From Istiophorus platypterus (Eukaryota; Chordata; Actinopteri; Istiophoriformes; Istiophoridae): a stretch of DNA of 64,000 bases. Below the pieces are notes generated by a model. That model was not told where the DNA came from and did no database searches. It worked only from the letters and a program-made list of their open reading frames with translations. The stretch spans positions 24,889 through 88,888 of the forward strand of contig JADGDC010000110.1 of the NCBI GenBank assembly GCA_016859345.1, read 5' to 3'. Within the stretch, counting starts at the first letter, position 1, and each line of letters begins with the position of its first letter. Shown here in pieces: positions 60,407-64,000 of this stretch. A program made the translations under genes and the position numbers.

Positions 60407-62456
60407 AGACAACGGCGGATCAGGCCTGTCTTATACGGACTTCCTTCAAGCCAGGAGGAGAACATCTGCAGCTGGATGTCCGGGTCCAACCAGATGTTGG
60501 ATGAAGAGGACCGCTTTTTTGAGAAGAAGCTGCATCTAGGTGGGCAAATGGCCATACTTGCATGTAAGTTGGCTAAGGTGATCGGCAAGGACACAAGCCC
60601 AAGCCCAAGCCCACCCTCCTCCAGAGGTACCCTCAGCAGCGTGGACACACACACTCCACGTGAGCTGAGGGCCATTCCGTTTTTAGGAAGCCCCGATGGG
60701 TCACGCTTCACCCATACTCCTCCCCCTGAAACATCCACCCGGAGGAAATCTCAAATCCCGGTGAGAGTCCGTGGCCCTGCTCTGCCACCCTTCACCCCTG
60801 CTCCTCCGCCTAAAGAGGAAACCAGGAGAACATCTCGGGTCCTGAGGAAACGCAGTGAAGCAGGTAAGTTCAGGCCGTTGCATGAAGATGACTTCCTTTA
60901 CTGGATTTCTACCAGGAAACGTTTGACATAGGGAAAAACTTGAAGATTTGATTAAAGGAAAAAGTTGGATATTTGAATAACATTGATTTTTTTTTTCTGT
61001 AAATCTGAACAGACAATAAGATAGCTGATGGATGCACAGTCCAGTCTGCTAAAATCAAGAGGGAGGCGTTTGTGGCAAGTCAGAAACACTTCCAGCTTGA
61101 CCACCACCCATCTCCTCAACCTCCCAGAAGAACGACCCTTGTCGTAAAACCTCCCTCAACAGCTGCCCCGACTGACAGAAAGGGACCCCGACGTGGGACA
61201 AACCTCCGCCCTCCGAAGCCTGACAGCGGAGCGGGTAAGCGTGACCTTCAGCCTTCGGTCAACGCTTCAGCGGGCGTGTCCCTTTTCTTCGGGCAGCTCA
61301 ACTCAGAAAACTGGTAAGTCACCCACACAACAGACAAATACAGACAGATTTAAACAGCATAACCAGCGAGGACACAGCCGTCGATTCTTCCCCACGAAGC
61401 AGCGCTTAACACAATTCATTCTGTTTTCTAATCAAACTATAGGGAGAAGAAAATAGATGGACTACGGTCTATTCAAGCTCTGGCGAGACAGGATCCAGAG
61501 CAACTGCAGACCAGACTGCATGAAGTCTGCCTGGTCGTCACGGAAGAGGTACATATTTCTCTTTGTCTAAGTGTTTGTCTTTGCTTTGCGTGCAGTTTTC
61601 AGTTTTCTTTGTTTTACGTGTATCCAAACTGTGAATGGAGAAATATTGAACCATGTTCTCATTTACCGTCTAGGTGAAAAACCTGCGTTCCGCTCTGGCC
61701 TGCGCTGCAATGGAAACCATAGCAGCGCTCCATGTGCACCTTGGGAAGGCCATGGACCCTGAGGCAGAGACGACCGGCCGCGCCCTGCTGCTGAAGTTGG
61801 CGCAGAGACCGACCAGCTCCTTCATTCACGAGCAGGTCGATCTTGCCCTGGATGCGCTGGTGGAGAACTGCAGCCCCGGGAGGGTTGTGAGCGTTCTGCT
61901 CAACACCGGATTGAGGTATGAGGAGGGAATCTGATTAGAATTTCAAAGAAAGTGGAGTAGCAGCAGCTTTTAAAGTACATTTTATAAAAACATAGTGGCA
62001 GCATTTGTCTGACTCCTAGCTTTCCCTGTCTTTTCTCTTCTTTAGCCACCGTTGTGCTGCAGTGAGGGGGAGCACAGCCAAGCACCTCCACCAGCTGGCA
62101 GACATCATTGGAGACGAGCGAATCTTCAGCACAGGGAAGATCTTTGCGGAGCGTTTCCTTACTGCTGTCAGTAAGATGTTGCTGGATGCCGCATCAGAAG
62201 TAAGGTTGGTAACCAAGTCCTGCATGATCGTATCCTGTGAAAAATGCTGTGCGTAGTCAGAATCTCATAACCTTCTACGTATTGTGCTTAAAGAATAAGT
62301 AGCTAAATGAGAAATGTACTTCTTCACAGGCACCACGGACAAAAGATGCTCCAGGGCCTCGCCCAGCAGAAGGAGTTCACAGTCCTGTCAAACACCCTTA
62401 TCCCAGTGAAAGACAGGCGTCCGCTGGAAAAGATTTTGAGGAACTTAATGCACTAG
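60407..62456 (+). CDS. TOGARAM-like copy 12, open but 5'-truncated (partial E1-E6)
   Basis: Partial E1 60407-60863, E2 61013-61313, E3 61443-61548, E4 61674-61915, E5 62046-62204, E6 62330-62456. All remaining exons are open and in phase. E4 has an in-frame 3-base gain (LAQRPTSS for LAQTTSS). E1 begins at its RQRRIRPVL part, fused to the tail of copy 11 fourteen bases after that gene's stop codon. The first in-frame Met in E1 is at 60476. There is no promoter of its own, so expression would need read-through from copy 11 or splicing into its exons. E5 of copy 11 and E2 both end in phase 2, so E5 of copy 11 could join E3 of copy 12 in frame; this is inference. It has its own 3'UTR and AATAAA. 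Confidence 0.75.
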
Positions 62457-62835
62457 AGGGATTTTCTTGGAGTGTTCCTGTTTCCTCCAATTGTCCAGTG
62501 AAATGTGGCGGAGGTTACCTAGAGCCTCTAAATTGTAATTATATTTATGTATGTACGTTTGTAAACGGCTGTGATTGACTGTAAACCAATGTCTGCCTTG
62601 TAAATGACTGGCGATCTGTCCAGGGTGTATACTGGACATGTCGCCAGTCTATTACATCGTATCTCATGGCCCTTGCAGTCACCAGCTGTCAACCCAATTT
62701 CTGTGTACACTTTCTCCTTTAAATATAATAACAATAATCGAAACACTGTCTGTGTACGCTGTTCTTAATATTCACATCATTGTGTTCTGTTGCATCTCGG
62801 CCTTTACCAAAGTGCCATTTAACGAAGTGTTTTGC

Positions 62836-62841
62836 AATAAA
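62836..62841 (+). terminator. Poly(A) signal AATAAA, copy 12 (and probably copy 11)
   Basis: This is the first AATAAA in the conserved 3'UTR context after the copy 11-12 fusion. Copy 11 has no nearer one in that context. Confidence 0.78.
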
Positions 62842-63007
62842 ACTTTGCAACTCAATCAACTGTGTCAGCAGTCCGTCCAGTCAACATCATGACTACAGGA
62901 TTTTCTGACTGCTTTAGCCAGTGGCTGATAACAGGTTCTAACTCTAAAAGAGGGACTTAAGCCTTATTTCAGTGTAGGAGAAACATAATAAACAACAAGA
63001 TCAACTA

Positions 63008-63559
63008 CAAAGGTTCTAGAGGCTTTTCCCTTTCCAAAAATGACAGGAATTTCACATATTAAAGAGGAAAAGATTTAATGTAGCCGCAAGGAGACACAAG
63101 CCAGTGTCTTATTGTGCCGGTCCCAAGCCCGGATAAATACAGAGGGTTGTGTCAGGAAGGGCATCCGACGTAAATCTTTTGCCAAATCAAACATGCGAGT
63201 CAGATCTTTTAATCCCATACCGGATCGGTCGAGGCCCGGGTTAACAACGACCGACATCGGTGCTGTTCACCTACAGGGTGCCGGTGGACATTGGACTACT
63301 GTTGGTAGAAGAAGGAGAGGAGGAAGGTGTGTTCGTAGGAAGAGAGAGAAGAGGAATGCCAAGAGGCTAGGACTGAGAGTAGGGACTTTGAATGTTGGAA
63401 CCATGACAGGAAAGGGTAGAGAGTTAGTTGACATGATGCAGAGGAGGAAGGTAGACATACTGTGTGTCCAGGAGACCAGGTGGAAAGGTAGCAAGGTTCT
63501 AGAGGCTCTTCTCTTTCCAAAAAAGTCAGGAATTTCACATGTTAAAGAGGAAAAGATTT
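63008..63559 (+). repeat. Direct repeats flanking the RTE fragment after copy 12
   Basis: Segments of about 67 bp at 63008-63076 and 63493-63559 bracket the RTE fragment, as in spacer 3-4. Confidence 0.75.
63084..63494 (+). mobile_element. RTE-clade LINE 5' leader and endonuclease start after copy 12
   Basis: It has the same content as 13064-13473, with the 174-codon chimeric frame 63112-63636 open. It reads GTLNVGTMTGKGREL and CVQETRWKGSK, the endonuclease N-terminus, and then spacer sequence. Confidence 0.75.
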
Positions 63560-63634
63560 CGTATGAGTGTTTGAGTATAAGGAATTTTTGTCCAAGTGGA
63601 TTGATGATTTCATGGGGAAATTTGCCTTTGATAT

Positions 63635-63670
63635 GACTGTCTACTACACAGTATATAGTAGTAGACAGTC
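63635..63670. repeat. Perfect hairpin, 13-bp arms, after copy 12
   Basis: The inverted repeat and loop are identical to those at 1967. Confidence 0.85.
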
Positions 63671-63750
63671 GTGGTCAATATTTATTCTTCTCCTGAAGAA
63701 TTTTCATGTGAGCAGAAGTTTGTTTTGCTGCTCTGCTTCTTCCCAGTTAA

Positions 63751-64000
63751 TTTAGCTCCTCTCTCCTCCACAGCAGCTAAATAACCAGCGTACATTTAAC
63801 CCACACTGAGCTTTGTCCCTCTTGTAGCGATGCTCTCGCTAAATCACAGTCACTCACAAGCTTCTCATTCCCGTTAGTTACTTTAGCCTAGCAGTTAGCA
63901 AAGGCTTCTCCCTCTCCAGCTCTCTCCTGCTCGGTCTGGTTAATGTTCACTTTTAATTCCGACTCCTTTAGCGATAAGGGTACGTGTATTAAATCGAGTT
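63751..64000 (+). mobile_element. L2 LINE 5' region, cut by the window end
   Basis: This is the start of the same L2 5' region as at 2081-2330. It shows that another unit of the 4.9- or 9-kb type follows beyond the window. Confidence 0.7.

Larger units (their letters stand above)
1..64000 (+). repeat. Tandem array of TOGARAM-like gene units
   Basis: The whole window is a head-to-tail array of one gene plus LINE-rich spacers. The start of exon E4 recurs at 106, 4940, 11666, 16611, 25658, 27701, 34407, 42975, 47917, 52853, 59613 and 61674, always on the + strand. Spacings fall into four classes: about 4.9, 6.7, 8.6-9.0 and 2.05 kb. Units match almost base for base over exons, introns and spacers. 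The window opens in intron 3 of one copy and closes in the spacer after another, so the array continues on both sides. Confidence 0.97.

Noticed and set aside
1..64000. CRISPR array, bacterial operon or prophage
   Set aside because: Repeats are kilobases long with introns and LINEs. There are no short regular repeats with spacers, and no bacterial gene signals.

Overview
The window is vertebrate, almost certainly teleost fish, nuclear DNA. The genes have GT-AG introns, AATAAA poly(A) signals and TATA-type promoters. The interspersed DNA is L2-clade and RTE-clade LINE sequence of the kind common in fish. Every interval is repeated several times in the same orientation: the window is one large, irregular tandem array that starts and ends inside a repeat unit.

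The repeated gene encodes a small protein of the TOGARAM (crescerin / FAM179) family of ciliary microtubule regulators. Its coding exons, called E0 to E6 here, are: E0 (38 codons, own promoter), E1 (about 231 codons, coiled-coil-like then Pro/Ser-rich), E2 (about 100 codons, basic/Pro-rich, ending at the TOG-domain tryptophan), and E3-E6, which form one TOG (HEAT-repeat) domain ending at a stop codon. Twelve copies are present. Using the E4 start as the ruler they lie at 106, 4940, 11666, 16611, 25658, 27701, 34407, 42975, 47917, 52853, 59613 and 61674. The spacings fall into classes: about 4.8-4.95 kb (1-2, 3-4, 8-9, 9-10), about 6.7 kb (2-3, 6-7, 10-11), 8.6-9.0 kb (4-5, 7-8) and about 2.05 kb (5-6, 11-12).

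The spacing classes reflect what lies between genes. The 4.9-kb spacers hold an RTE-type LINE 5'/endonuclease fragment, a perfect 13-bp-arm hairpin and the 5' part of an L2 LINE. They carry no E0, so copies 2, 4, 9 and 10 have the L2 5' region directly upstream of E1. The 6.7-kb spacers hold the L2 reverse-transcriptase-end fragment, a block of about 1.2 kb that I cannot assign, then a conserved promoter (octamer, CRE-like site, TATA) and E0. The 8.6-9.0-kb spacers combine both, and one carries an extra 1.13-kb RTE LINE with a 20-bp target-site duplication. In the 2.05-kb class the 3'UTR is gone and the stop codon of one copy is fused to the middle of E1 of the next.

Only copy 11 (56876-60392) is open through all seven exons (1740 nt, 579 codons plus stop). 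Copy 12 is open but lacks E0 and the first part of E1. The other ten carry at least one frameshift, stop or lost splice site, mostly 1-2 base indels in GC-rich or homopolymer tracts. These may be real pseudogenization or unpolished long-read assembly error. I see no bacterial, viral, tRNA, rRNA or CRISPR features.
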